64,000 bases of DNA from Steromphala cineraria (GCA_916613615.1 OU744735.1:55630082-55694081), one strand, 5' to 3'; counted from the first letter of the stretch, positions 23,388-36,275 are shown. A program made the numbers and translations. Notes: generated by a model not told the origin, from the letters alone.

Positions 23388-23916
23388 TTACAGACCAACA
23401 GACAGATTGTTAATTAAAGTCTCAGCTCAACGTGAAAATACATTTGATAAAACAGTAAAAGTTGAGCCACCCCTATAAGGGATTATGAGAGACTTATGTC
23501 ATTGAAATATTTACAAGAAGCAAAATAGATGCCTAAAGTTATAGTTATAACATTTATAAAGATAAATCTATTGAGATAAAATCAGGAATTGTATTCGTAA
23601 GATTGACGTTTAGAAAGAATTAAATTGCAGGTTTTGGCAGCAGTAAAACAAACATTTAGGCTGGATAAGATAAATTTTTCTTAGCGTTCCAAGATAAGTT
23701 TTTTTCTCCAAATGTTTATCAAGAGGTCACCTTTAGGGAGAGTAAAAGTCGGATTTATTTTGCTTTAAACAATAAACAACATCGTGATATTTTTCAAAAT
23801 ATATAACATAAAACTGTCTATATACACTACTGAATTACCGATACTGAAGATCATTTTGAGTCAAATATGACAGACCAAAATACAGATGGTTTATTTACGT
23901 CACACGCTCGAATGTA

Positions 23917-23973
23917 GGAAAAAAAGTAACAGGAAAAAAAGTAACGGAAAAAAAGTAACAGGAAAATAAGTAA
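23917..23973. repeat. GGAAAAAAAGTAAC terminal array
   Basis: Four head-to-tail units of GGAAAAAAAGTAAC type, with one losing CA and one reading GGAAAATAAGTAAC. The design is the same as at 19,940 and 22,655 but the trinucleotide after AGT differs. It is probably the end of another MULE-like copy. Confidence 0.6.
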
Positions 23974-25554
23974 CACTTCTTATATAAAGAAACACTTTAG
24001 TAGGAAATTGAGTTTGAATTATATAAGGATTAGTGTTGATAATCTTGTGAATAAAGAAGATTATCACACTTAACATCACATTTAACATCAAAGGTACACT
24101 TGTTACTTAAAACAACATTATTACATTGGTATTAACTGTTTCCTTCTCACCTGCTCAATTATATCGACATAATACTCTACCTTAATTGATTTACTATCAC
24201 ACTGGCCTCACTCATTTACTTAAAAATTACCTATCAAAACTTAACCCCTTTGATCAGGAAAGCTAATCAACAATATTTAACAAAATAAAAACAAGCTTAG
24301 AGAGGTTTCATCACCTATGACATATAATGTGCACTATAATGTTCAAGTCTATCAGATCTTCAGTATGGAGGTAATAGAAAGTAACAGAGGAGAATACTAA
24401 ACGCAGTCTTATATACCATAGAAAAAGTTCTCATGTCCCAAGAAGTCTTTCTGTTCTGAAAATAGTGCTTTAAATAACATGTTTGTATAGTATAGTTTGT
24501 ATATATAAACCTCATGAAATAAAAAACAAAACAAAAAACTGTTTCCGATCACCCACACGCTCATGCATATTCATCAATATAATATATTTTCATTTGTAAC
24601 AAGTGTACAAATCCATTTAGACAACAATCTTCAATCATACTCCAAGCATTTTACATTTCTTTTCTAGCATGTTAAGCAATACATTCTTAATATATACCAG
24701 ATCAATCCTTCAACACATATAGATGATATACATATTTTAGATAAACACATAGGCGACATATTTAATAATTGTGCAATTGTGATTCTTCAAGTGTTATCGA
24801 AAGTTGGGAATTACGGAACAATAAGTCAATCTTAGGCCCTGTTAGATTTTTCAGCTCATAATTTTTTTTCAAAACATTGTTTTCTTGAGATGTTTGCTGA
24901 TATGGGAACACGATTCCCTAGATAATAGAACATCAACAAGATTACATCAATTTATCTACAGGAGTGTGCGATTTGATAAAACATTGTAATATGATCGTTG
25001 TAAAACATCTTATAAAAGCAACCGCTGGCAATAAGTCACCCAGTTGTTTTATACAGATATGTCAGGTTCTTAATTTATATGTTTGATATTTGTCTAGTTC
25101 TTGTGTGTTTTTATGTTTTTACTGGTGATGTATTCAGATAAGCAAAGCTTTGCTTGTTCACTGAGTAGGCTTCTTCATTAGATAATATATGCTTAAACCA
25201 AAATAATGATATTATAATAATACTTCAATCTCCTTTCTACTAATCTGTTGACAAATCATAGAGACATACTTCCCTGATATACTGAAGCAAAGTTTTAGGA
25301 TGTCTGAAAAAAAACATACGAATTACAATTACAAAATCGAACCCACATAAGTGTAAAGAACATTACAAAATATTCCATTTGATTGAAAGGAATAATGAAA
25401 TCCGCCACAAAAGGTCGACGAGTGGTGGTCCACATAAAACATACGATTTGGATAGCGGTTTATCTCCTGATAAATTAATAAACAATTGATGTTCATTTCT
25501 TAAGAGGATTTGTCTTAAAATCTTCTATCTGGGCAGTCTGATTAGATGCAGACA
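23974..25554. other. Unassigned non-coding sequence
   Basis: AT-rich. I find no coding exon, RNA or repeat that I can support, apart from possible interior sequence of the element whose end is at 23,917. Confidence 0.4.
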
Positions 25555-25755
25555 CGATAAGTGACGGCGGCGGACATCAAAGACTGCTGAGACTGCACTG
25601 GCGCCAGCAAGGGATTGTCATGCTCTTGGGTATTGTCATATCAAGGCATGCACAGGTCCGCACTGCTGACAATATACATCGATATGGGGGAGGGGTGCAA
25701 AAGGGCGGCTTGCCTTTTGATGTTAGTTTACGCGCACATTGACCGTTGAGATTAT
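25555..25755. other. GC- and CpG-rich patch of unknown role
   Basis: A 200-bp stretch with GTGACGGCGGCGGACATC, ACTGGCGCCAGC, GGGGGAGGGGTGC and TACGCGCACATTGACCG stands out in an otherwise very AT-rich 10-kb region. No open frame of interest crosses it. It could be a promoter-proximal element, a foreign insert or a transposon end. Confidence 0.35.
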
Positions 25756-27399
25756 TTGATACACTTTATTCCACTAGTTCATTACGTAAACATATATTAT
25801 CAAGCTTTTAATAGTCCTTTAAGAAATAGCATTAAAGTGTGTAATATACGACAAAATATAAGTCAATTACTTTAATCGTAAGTAATAAAGACATCAAGCA
25901 GATGTAAATGATAATTCCTAATGATATCTGTATACCATTCATAAATGATATTAACTGATTTTCATAGGTCTCATATTAAATCTGTACCAGATGCAAAGGT
26001 AGAGACAGCTTAATATTAATTCGAGGTCAGTAGGAATAATTGCAAATATATATTTCAACCAATGTATTTGATATCTGACTCGTTTTATGGTTATTTTTCA
26101 AGAGAAGCATTTATATAGGCATTTGCTGCCTGTTTCTACCGTTTTAACCTTTTTTTATGTATTAATTTATTCTGAATGTTGTGTAATGTTTTATGGAAAG
26201 AGTTTAAATTAGTTGTTAATCGTTTTATGGACACGATTTAAACATAGTGTTTTAAGCATTTCAGATATAATCCTAAGAAAAACATGGTTTCAAATTGATT
26301 CAGAATTAATGTAGAAAGTATTTATGCTAACCGTATGTAATGTAATTACTTCCACATATTTTCTTTAATTTATTGAATATATGTTACAGTATTTCGTTGT
26401 AAAATACGAGTACTTTTTATGTTATAATTTTAATTCTATAATAAAAAGATGTATATCACACACGCCTTCATGAATACAGAAACCCTCATCATGCGGTTCC
26501 AAATTACTTTGTATTTTCAAATAAAAGAATAAGTTTCCAAACATAGCCATTGTGTAAAAGTTCATATGAATCGTTTCATTGTGTATAACAATATCGACAT
26601 AATAGTTATAATTTTGTTTTAATGAGTGATGGCATAAAAAAACGTGTAGATTTCTCTTGAAAAGTTGTCAAAGATGATAAAAAAGCTTTAACTGTTCAGA
26701 TCCACTGACACTGAAAACGATAGCTGTGGAATATCCTCTGCCATGGCGATGACAATTGTGAAGAAGCTGTAGGTAAATGTTTTTCTCAAAAAGTAACTGA
26801 CGGTGATATAGCTTTTAATTGTATAAACATATTTTTCGTGAATATTTTGTTATCATTTGTTTTCCTTATAATCAATACTTTTTGACAGGTATATCTTCGA
26901 GGTAGTGTTTTGTTAGTCTTCTTTACAATACCCAGAGAAACATCTTTAAAAACATAATTTTCTAAACTGTTGCTTATGAAAGCATTAACACTTGATACAC
27001 AGTCGGTCTTATTAATAAATTACACTAGGAAATGTTATTAACATAATAGAGATGAAATCTTTTGGTTTGTAAATTGTCATAACAAACGATTCGGTTTTGC
27101 AAACAAGATCTTGTTGGTATTTCATATTTTATTAACTATATTCGCACTGTCAAACTAGATGCTGTACTCTACATGTATGGACCTTTAAAATTCATATCGT
27201 CATGTGCAGTTGTTATTATGATAAAATATACTTATATCAAACATTCAGTATTAAATTGTCCTTTCTGCTTTGATATTTGAATATCAAAGGGAAAGACAAG
27301 AACCAAATCTTTCAACATGAATTTATTTTCAGCTAAAAAAATCACATATATTTTTGGTCTACTACTGCAAAATCCAATGCATATTTTGTAATGGGTTTA
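25756..27399. other. Unassigned non-coding sequence
   Basis: AT-rich. Nothing I can support as a gene, RNA or repeat. Confidence 0.4.
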
Positions 27400-27600
27400 A
27401 ACAACGGGTAACCAGCTTTCTGTTTATCGATTGGTTACTCGTTATCACGTGCCGTACCGGGAGTTACCTTTGTTAGTATAATTGGTCAGTGATTTATGGT
27501 ATTGAAATATAATCAACCGTCATTGATGAACTCAATACAATCCGGTGATTGGCAACCCAGCTGAAGAACTCTCTGAAAAGCTCATTGACTCTGTTCAGGT
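27400..27600 (+). promoter_or_regulatory. Possible promoter with a non-coding first exon
   Basis: Contains a CCAAT-type box in both orientations (ATTGGTTACTCG, TAATTGGTCAG), an E-box CACGTG at about 27,449 and a TATA-like AAATATAATC. This is followed by a denser 60-bp stretch ending GACTCTGTTCAG|GTAAGC at about 27,599, a near-consensus splice donor. I find no convincing downstream coding exon within the window on this strand, so the call is tentative. Confidence 0.25.
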
Positions 27601-30600
27601 AAGCAATATTTCTTTACATTTAATGCTTCCCATTTCATTCCTTGATTTTGAAAATCATTAGGTTTTAACAAAAATATTTTATATAATAACTTATAAAGGG
27701 AGGACTGTTATTGTTGTATCAACTGAGTAGTCGCTTATCACGTATACTTTGCATGTGAGTTTAACAAATCTTTTTTTAAGCTTAACCTAACAAATAGCAA
27801 GCTGGCATAATCGATAGGCATGAATAAACTGTAGGATTTAAGTAATGATGCAGGATTTTAGGGAGACAAGGCTTTAAGCAACAGTGATCATAGGATGTAA
27901 TGGCAACTTTGAGGATTAACAACAGTTCAGTGCTTGTTGTTGATAGTCATGATCAAAGTGCTGTTTCTCTAAATTAAAAGTTCAAATAACCACTAACATA
28001 TTTCTCTCTTTTCTTATATTAAAGCCTGATTACAATATTGTATAGTTCGTCAAAGGTCGCTACTCAAATATATTCAGTTTGGTAATGAAAGCCGTTTTTA
28101 ATCGCACTTTTGATGGACCTATTTTGCCACAAACCAGTGAATGCATGACTGCCGGTCACTGGTCACACCCCTTTTTTCTGACGCCAGAAACAGAATCGGC
28201 TTCGTTATCTATACATCTATATAACAACAATACCACACAACATTTTCAGAAAATGTTTTACACTCAGTTATATCAATCATTTGACGATGTAATATTACTA
28301 AGCATATGGTGTAAAAAAGATATCCACATCAATGGTAATCATTTAGGCAGTAGTTCAGTTGAAATAATGACACGTTAATCTGTACAGTCTGTTTATTACG
28401 TATAGTTTTATGACCCCAAACCCAGGTTGTTTTTTTACAACCGATAATTACGCTGTCTTAATGAAAGGCTAATTAAAGGTGGACAAATTAACACAAATCA
28501 AGCCAAGTTTTTATTTTGTTGAAAAATGTTTGAACTAAAAGCTAGAAGTGATAGAGTCGAGGTTAGTGGATGTTTAAATAATGACACAAGTTATCGCAAT
28601 AGGCTAAAATATGGCAAGTTGATTTTAATCCTGGTAAGGCTGATGCAATTCTATTCTCACGTAAAAGTAGTCAAACGCCAAACTAGTCTTATAATATAAG
28701 GAGTAGATATTAATGAAGTTGATCAACATAAGCATTGAGGAATAATGTTATAATCAGACTGTAAATTACTTCTCATCTTTCTGAAAGTTGAAAGGGTAGG
28801 TCCCTTAATAAATGCCTTCATAGACATAAGTGTAGATTGTCGAGGAAGTCATTACTGCAAAAGTACAAATCTTACATATTGCCAATTTTTGATTGATTTT
28901 GAATTGATTGATGTTCGCCAATTGGGATAACTGTACAAAGAACAAGAGAATTATCGTAAGTTTGCATTTACTTGCTTTGCGACCGTACTGAGGGACAGAG
29001 GAACAAGTCCTAAAATACATACGCTAGCAATTTAAGAACAAACACGTGCAATTGATTTCTTTGGACAATAGTCTTCCTGTAGCCACATCCTATTTTTATA
29101 ACCTATTGAATAACTGGCTAGTCCATGTCCCTCGCTTGCGTTTTTCATTCATATTTGAATTTAATGCACAATAATCTCTTTGCATGTGTTATTCTGTCCC
29201 GTAAAGTTTGGATGCTGTTAAAACTTTTGCATTCTTAAATTATTTTTCAAAGAGATTTAAATACGTAAAAAGTATTATAAAGGTTAATTTGCGTACATGT
29301 ATGTAATAATGTGACATTCTACATGTACGACATATTAATTCTCTTTTGTTTACAAATAGGCTTGTTTGTGTCAACAAGTCAAATAGAGTCAAATAGAGTT
29401 ACATTTTGTTTTTACGTTTTGTTGAATGCCTAACACCGTTTTGGAACCGACAGTATTAATACAAGATACATTTTATAGACAGAGAGACAGATATGATATA
29501 TAAAATATCTGTCCGTCTGTCTACATTTTTATATCATATTTAGAATATTCATTCAGGGCAATATGTTCAAGCTATGAAGTTACAGGACTTGCTCACCAGA
29601 AATATAGACCACGCCCATCACGGGTGAACAGATTTACGATCAAAATACCAATGACCGTTTATTCATATGTCAATAAACTATAGATGAACGAATCACCTAA
29701 AATTACCAACAATAATGGTGAAAATTACAAGATGACGTCTCTGAATTCTCTGTTAGATATCCCTATTCACACCTCCTCCCCGACTGATCTACATGAAACA
29801 ATAAAACAATCAGAACTTTATGGTAGACTAGACAGTTTCCTTTCATCCCGTCTCGGGAGATGAGGGGTACTGTGAGCTAATTGGCGTCGCTAGAGCGGGC
29901 AGTTACGCTGACAAGGGGCCTAGGCGTTGAGCCGTGAAGCATGTCCAGGGGTTAATGAGTTAAAAAGTTACAGGCATTTATCATGTTGTTTGTTTAAGAT
30001 TGTCGGTGTTTACTAATTTATTTAGATGAATGATATATCATGTTAAACAATCATTCTTTATTGTGTTGGCGTTTGTATAGATAACTATATAATATTCACC
30101 ATGACATGTTCTACATCTTGTATTTTGGAGCGGTATTAACATAAGCTTTTAGATTTACCAATCCAATACTTCATTGAAATAAATATGTTTAAACCATTTA
30201 CAATGAAACTTATTCCATGCACCAAGTAAATATACAGGTTAATAGAATGACATGAATCATGACGTTAGTTAAAATGCATTTTATCCTTTGTTGTAATCCA
30301 AATAAGTAACCAATGTAAGGAATCATGGGTTTTCACAACACAGACACAAGATTACACATAAGTCAGAATTCACACGTTACAGACACATTAACCAAAGAAG
30401 AGTGCATCCATATCTCGCATGGGCAATTCTGGCATAAATGCACGCAATAATGAGCCATGTTATGGATCATAATAAAATGTTATTGGTTTTTGTTTGTTTA
30501 GCATTATTGAGTGTTTTACTTTCTGTTGTAGTTATCAACAAGGACTTGTGTTGAACATTGATAATATCTTTTAAATTTTGATGAAAGTCTCTCACATATA

Positions 30601-31270
30601 TCTACAAGGTTAATAAATGCTTCTTCTTCTTGAAGATGTACTTAACAAGAAACAAAGGTTAAAGGTATAACACATTTTACACACTAATGATATGTAACGA
30701 TACTATACCTTAAGATATTAAATAAATTAGATAATAAGAATAGAGACATTAAAGAACAAACCTTCGAGCTTATTTGTAGGTCGACAATGAAGTCAAGGTT
30801 TATGAGAAACAAATATGATATCACTGTCCACATGTGTTTGATCCGAGGATAACTCAAATGAAAACAAAGACCGAATATGGTATGAATAACGAATAACGAA
30901 TAGTTCAATACGATGAAACATTTTCTAATCCTGCAAAATTACTCAAAATAAAACATTCATGGTAGTCACTCGATGGATGCTAATTTAATCCGGGAGTACT
31001 GGGATAACAACTGCATCAGGACGTCATTTTCATAAATATATAAGAAAACTTCTCAAATTTAACCACGTGTTTATATTTGATAGTCATCTGCATTGAAGAT
31101 AAAATAACAATACCAGTGATGATAAATATGAGTTGTCAATTGACAATCTATTAAAAAAACGTAATTTGTATTGTTTTGTAATCATAAATATTTTTTATTC
31201 ACATACCCAACAATTTGCCCGTAAACCAATTCAATTTGCCTTATCAAATATTTAATTTTATTAAATTTCA
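27601..31270. other. Unassigned, mostly non-coding sequence
   Basis: It holds a plus-strand open frame (Met at 28,085, end at 28,378; 97 codons) without a recognisable domain. A short hairpin lies at 29,477-29,522 (AGACAGAGAGACAGATAT against ATATCTGTCCGTCTGTCT). A GC-richer patch lies at about 29,835-29,955 (for example CGCTAGAGCGGGCAG and AAGGGGCCTAGGCGTTGAGC). None can be assigned a function. Confidence 0.35.
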
Positions 31271-31497
31271 TGTAGGATAAAATATATTATGACGCTTCAG
31301 CATTTACTTTCTCCTGGTTGCCTCCCTACCACCGTAAATGGCAATAATCCCTGTCTTTTAGTAAATTGGGAGTTACCTCCCTTGCTCAGCCTCTCTTTCA
31401 CGTTTCGACCCCTGGGCAACACACGTTTCAAATTCTGTCCAAGTAATCTAAATTTATCAGTACACAAAGACCCATTTCTTATCTACTGTGTTTCAGG

Positions 31498-32244
31498 ATG
31501 TCAGGAAGAGGGGCAGGATCGAAGAAGAGAGCATCGAAGAGGACGGAAGCTGCAGCAAACAGCGCGATTCGGGTTCAGTCAACCGTCACAGTGCCGCCCG
31601 CAAAGAAACAACGGGGAAAGAAGGGGTCATCCAAGGTCAAGCCTGGAAACAGCTCTTCATCGCCTGGTTAGTATAGGTTACCCTGTATTTCACACATTAG
31701 CGATGTTAACGGTACCAATGCTAGCTCTTCCCCAATTAGGATTAATTTTCAAACTGAAGAAATCCCTTCACAAGCAGATTACAATGACAAAATTGGGACA
31801 ACCCCGACAAACACACATTCAGGGTTCGATACCATCAGCAACGACTCTAATTTTGACAACCTTAACCAGAGATGCAATTCATCAGGGCAATCGGGGTTAC
31901 CCCCTGTATCTGCATTATCTCAAGATGCACACGATGACGTCAATATGGTTTGGATGTCAACAGATACGGTCGGCGAGTATGTCCCGCAGAATTTGAAGGA
32001 AAATATTTGCAGAGGAAAGTATGTTGATTTTAATTTGCTGCTAAAAGGCTCGCAGCAGGATATATACCCTGCACAAACACAACTTTTGTCAATCAACGGT
32101 CAGGGTCAAATTGAAATTTCAAAAGTGTCAAAACAGAAAGAAATAATGGATATTAATGACTGGACAACGGGCTTTACGGTTTATTCTAGCTTCTACTTGA
32201 CAAAATTTCCTCAGCGTAAACCGAAATCAGTGACACATATGTAA
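31498..32244 (+). pseudogene. Gag-like ORF relic, resembling tyrosine-recombinase retroelements
   Basis: One plus-strand frame starts MSGRGAGSKKRASKRTEAA, a Lys/Arg/Ser-rich basic tail, and is interrupted by TAG at 31,669-31,671 after 57 residues. The same frame then continues with a Ser/Asn/Thr-rich linker to EYVPQNLKENICRGKYVDF, NLLLKGS, LSINGQGQIEIS and IMDINDWTTGFTVYSSFYL. This second half looks like the gag-like ORF that precedes the polymerase in DIRS/Ngaro-type elements of invertebrates. The domain stops at about 32,222, where duplicated unit sequence begins (32,270). The zinc knuckle, RT and recombinase are absent. TTTCAG precedes the ATG, so it could have been a spliced exon. Family assignment is from memory of conserved phrases and moderate in certainty. 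Confidence 0.55.
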
Positions 32245-32269
32245 CAGAAACAGCAATACAAACTCTAAA

Positions 32270-32470
32270 TATAGATCACAAGGAAATGGGAAACCTATCA
32301 GTCTGACGTTTACATTGGATCAGCTCTTCACGGTATATTAATATCAGCCATATTGATTCAAACTGACCCGATATAACGTAAATATGTAGCCAGAATATTA
32401 CTTGGGTTGCCAGTTCAATCTGACACAGTCTGTTGCTCATCTGAAATTATCTCACAAATATAGATAATAT
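32270..32470. repeat. Isolated fragment of the duplicated unit
   Basis: Aligns with 54,420-54,610 of unit B, sharing AAGGAAATGGGAAA, ATATCAGCCATATTGAT, ACTGACCCGATAT and CCAGTTCAATCTGACACAGTC. It lies about 4.4 kb left of the partial unit D, so D probably extends to here with intervening insertions or losses. Confidence 0.7.
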
Positions 32471-32835
32471 TTAATGACCATATCGATGTTTACGTTTTCC
32501 TTTCATTTAATTATTGCGTCTTCTGGTTAATGGTTAATTTGAAGTGATCATGAATCTTTACATGTACAAAATCTATGAATGTCCAACATTTAACCAAGAT
32601 CACAATTATTGATAATATTTTAAAGAAGCTTATTTAACGATTTAATATCTCAAAAAGGTTAACAAAACCCAAAATTGTATAAAACACTTATTTCAATTCA
32701 TAGATGATATAACCTTCGCTTCTGAACTCAGTTTAGGTTAAAAGTAAAATATGTGATTGCTTCATTAGGCGTAAATATTCGTTAGCTCTCCTTCATCCTG
32801 TTTATTTACACTTGGTAGCTCATCTTTCTTGTAAG
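32471..32835. other. Unassigned non-coding sequence
   Basis: AT-rich between a unit fragment and a repeat element. Nothing else is seen. Confidence 0.4.
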
Positions 32836-33320
32836 GCATGGCATGGTGTCCGGCGTCCGTCCGTCTGTAAACTATGTGCATGTTTATCTTTTTCTTTAGA
32901 AGCATAAGGCCTAGAAAGCTGAAACTTTATGTACAGACTTCTTGACTAATGGGAATTATAAATTGTAGCTTTTGTGGCTCTGTGACCCCTAATAAGGGCC
33001 ACAGGGGCCACGCCCAAAAAAAGTATGTTTATCTTCCACTCCAGATGCGCGAGGGCTAGAAAGCTGAAACTTTGTGTATAGACATCTTGACTAGTGAGAA
33101 TTTTAATCCACAGTTTTGTGACTCTATGCCCCTAAAAGGGCTTGGTGAAACTTTGAATACTTTATCAATTGAATATTTGAGCAATTTCCGTTTCAGAAAT
33201 GATTACTGATACCTGTAATTACATTGCCTATATACTTCATTTTAGGATTGTTGAAACTGTAGCCCCTACAAAGGTGGGAACAAGAACCTACAGCACAATT
33301 GAATAGGAAGCCTGATGAGC
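32836..33320 (+). mobile_element. Diverged copy of the GGCATGGTGTCCGGCGTCC element
   Basis: Starts GGCATGGCATGGTGTCCGGC followed by GTCCGTCCGTC. It has two diverged internal units (AGAAAGCTGAAACTTTNTGTNTAGAC; GTGACCCCTAATAAGGGCCAC) and ends near CTGATGAGCTAGAAAGC. It is the same family as 40,373-41,336 but older and with fewer units. It encodes no protein. Confidence 0.7.
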
Positions 33321-34964
33321 TAGAAAGCCAACGTCTGCATTTTTTAAACAGAATTTTATTGACAAATTCTTTTGAAAATGTATTTTTAAACAATAATGTT
33401 TTGGATTTATCATTTGAACAACAATCAGAAGTTATTGGAAACATATGTATATTCTTTCATGTTGAAATTCAGACTAAAGGTATCGGTTTTGTTTGGTTCT
33501 GGCCTAAAGTATACCATGTTTAATTTATTCCTCAGCAAAAAGGGTTTACTAAAGTTTCCTCCGTCTTTTCCATAGATCATATACTCAGCACATCTATCGA
33601 TAGAAGTAATAACCATTATCTATAATATAATCAAATCAAATTCAGGTTTCATCTCTGTTGCTGTTCAGCGAAAACTGTATAGAGAATGTCACGAAATCAG
33701 TCCTTAATGAAATGCTGTATTTAATATTGGCGAGGGATTAATATCAACAGATTTAAGATGAGCTACGACCTGTCAAGGTGTCTAGGGATTTGCATTGCAG
33801 ACTAATAAATGACATAATAAATGACAATCTTCGATGCAGTAGTTATAGATCATAACGTTCAGTGTAGATTTTTTTCATCTCCCAGCGGTAAAAACAAGAT
33901 GTTTTATTATGTTTCGCTGACATTTATAATTAGATATGTACTAACATTCCGCCTCATTGTATTAAAATAACATATTGCTTTTCAAAAAAAAGAACTACTG
34001 TAAATATATGCCTGGTATATTGTAGTTAGTAAGTATTTAACTTGGTAATAGAATATAATATTTGTGGCGAATTACAAATCTATTTTAGTTCTGGGAAACA
34101 ATATTAATTCTCTCTGAAAAATAGAATCCCACAAAGAAGTTATGCATAAATGAATATAAATACGTAGTCAACTGAATCCACATATTATGTCTTTGAATTT
34201 TTTGTGTTCCCACTCGTTTACAACAATGTTAAAACAAACCAAATATAACTGTATGCCGATGTTCTAGAGAATCTAGTTATGCAATGATGAAATGTGATGA
34301 TATATGATGATTAAACAAATAGAAAATACGATGAAACATGCTTATTGGTAGAACTTTAATTATTTCACTGATAACCAGTTCTTTTCCATAGGGAATCTAT
34401 GAGTATATCAATAAACCTACAGAACACAGAGTAACTCTCTTATCCAAAACCATGTAAAACATCCCTCCCCCCAACGCTCCAACCAAATAACGAAAAACCG
34501 AACCAAAACAAAACAAGATGCAACAAAAGTTTAGCTCTTGTAAATAAGAACAGAATATCGGTTGTCAATGTATGTTTGTTATGAGATTATATGATCACAT
34601 GATTATATGCAATGAGCCATACATAAATCTTACAGGCCAGATGAGCTAAACATCTGAAGACGTCTCTTCTTTAACAAAATTTCATTTACCTAATTAATTA
34701 CCTAATTAATTAAAGTTTAAAAAGGGAGAAATTGATTTTAAGTTTTTACAATATGAGGACAAATGCAGCATCTGTATTGTGTTCACAATAACCTATTAAA
34801 CTGGGAGATTCGATGACCTTAATTGTTCGTAAAAGATAACTGTGGCAAGGAAGTAATATATTGATGTAGGTCATAAGGGAATGTGGTTCAGTCATGGAGT
34901 GTACCAATTTTATCTCTTCATCTAATTATCTCTTACCAATTGGTCGGTCAGTAATTTCGGCCTA
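33321..34964. other. Unassigned non-coding sequence
   Basis: AT-rich. Open frames at 33,299-33,523 and on the opposite strand overlap each other and have no recognisable domains. No gene is supported. Confidence 0.4.
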
Positions 34965-35795
34965 AGAATGGAAAATATTCTCTTGGTGATACCTAATTGA
35001 CCAAATGAAGTGTCAATACAATTCACTGGCTTATTTGCTAATTATCACTGACCTTATTCCAAGTATGCATGACTTCAACTTTAACGTTCACATGATTATG
35101 AAAATTACGTATCTATGATCTATAAATGGAGAGTAACGATATCGCAATGCTGAAGAACCAGATTGTCCGTGTAAATTAAGGGTTCATAAAGAACTGACTG
35201 AAGATTGCCGAACAAAGGTTGCAACCAATAATACTGCATCTTGATTATCCTCTTTCAATAGTATCTTTCTAATCTAATTTTTTTTGGTATATTGATAGTT
35301 TTTCAATGTATTTTATCTTTTTGATGTTTCAGTGACACTTCAAGCAAAAGTTGCAATAGAATACTGAGCTCTTGCCTCTATTGTTCTCTTTATTGGATAA
35401 TATACTCTTGGTGATACCAAATGAAGTGTCAATCCAATTGACTGGCTGATTAGCTATTTATCACTGACCTTATTTCAAATATACATGACTTGAACAGTAT
35501 TGTTCAAATGATTCTGTAAATTACGTATCTATGATTTATAAATGGAAGTAACGATATCGCCTTGATATCGCCTTGCTTAAGAACCAGATTGTCCATGTAA
35601 TTGAAGGGTTCATAAAGATCTAAATATAAGAATTAATGTTTAAGAAATGACTGAAGATTGCCGAACAAAGGTTGCAACCAATAATACTCTATCTTGATTA
35701 TCTTCTTTCAATAGTATATTTCTAATCTAATTTTTTTGGGTATATTGGTAGTTTTTACAATGTATTTCATCTTTTTGATGTTTCAGTGAGTCGGT
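34965..35795. repeat. Tandem duplication, ~425-bp period
   Basis: CTCTTGGTGATACC occurs at 34,980 and 35,405. CAGATTGTCC, GATTGCCGAACAAAGGTTGC and TTTTTGATGTTTCAGTGA recur in the same order. The copies are diverged, with an extra 30-bp stretch and a GATATCGCCTT doublet in the second. Confidence 0.8.
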
Positions 35796-35796
35796 T

Positions 35797-36275
35797 TTTT
35801 TATTTTGTACTTTTTGAATTCTTCACACACTGTTGATTATTAACTCATCGTTTCACTTAAAGCTTAAGCTATACATGTCGTTTGTTTTTTTGCATCCATA
35901 GAAATGAACCTAAACAGCAAAAAGATAATATGTATTTTATGTTTTTATTAAATAATTGTTCAAAAGTTTTCAATTGGTTTATATATTCTATCGAAGAGAG
36001 ACCGCAGCTGCTTTTGTCATAGGCAAATCGACTTTTTATTGTTTTTTCATCCAATTTATCGGCTCCTTGATGCGGAATTGTATTTTTATCTTGTACTTTT
36101 AGAACTCTTCACAGACTGTTGATTATTAACTCATAGTTCCACTTAATGCTTAAGATATTTCTTGTTTTTTTTTATAGAAATGAACCAGTATGATGTTCAT
36201 ATGTATTTTATGTTTTTTATTCAATAATTTTTCAAAAGTTTTCAATTGGCTTCTATATTCTATCGAAGATGAAAA
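35797..36275. repeat. Tandem duplication, ~285-bp period
   Basis: CACTGTTGATTATTAACTCAT-like sequence occurs at about 35,829 and 36,115. Both copies are followed by ATAGAAATGAACC, GTATTTTATGTTTTT and TTCAAAAGTTTTCAATTGG. The second copy is shorter. The 61-codon minus-strand frame here is not conserved between copies. Confidence 0.75.

Noticed and set aside
28085..28378. 97-codon open frame downstream of the candidate promoter
   Set aside because: No recognisable domain, no clear splice acceptor context, and composition like chance; could be revisited with transcripts.
31498..31671. Histone or protamine-like gene suggested by MSGRG and Lys/Arg richness
   Set aside because: The frame continues past the TAG into retroelement gag-like sequence; no histone fold is present.
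33299..33523. Overlapping open frames on both strands near 33.2-33.6 kb
   Set aside because: No domain on either strand; the first begins inside the end of a repeat element.
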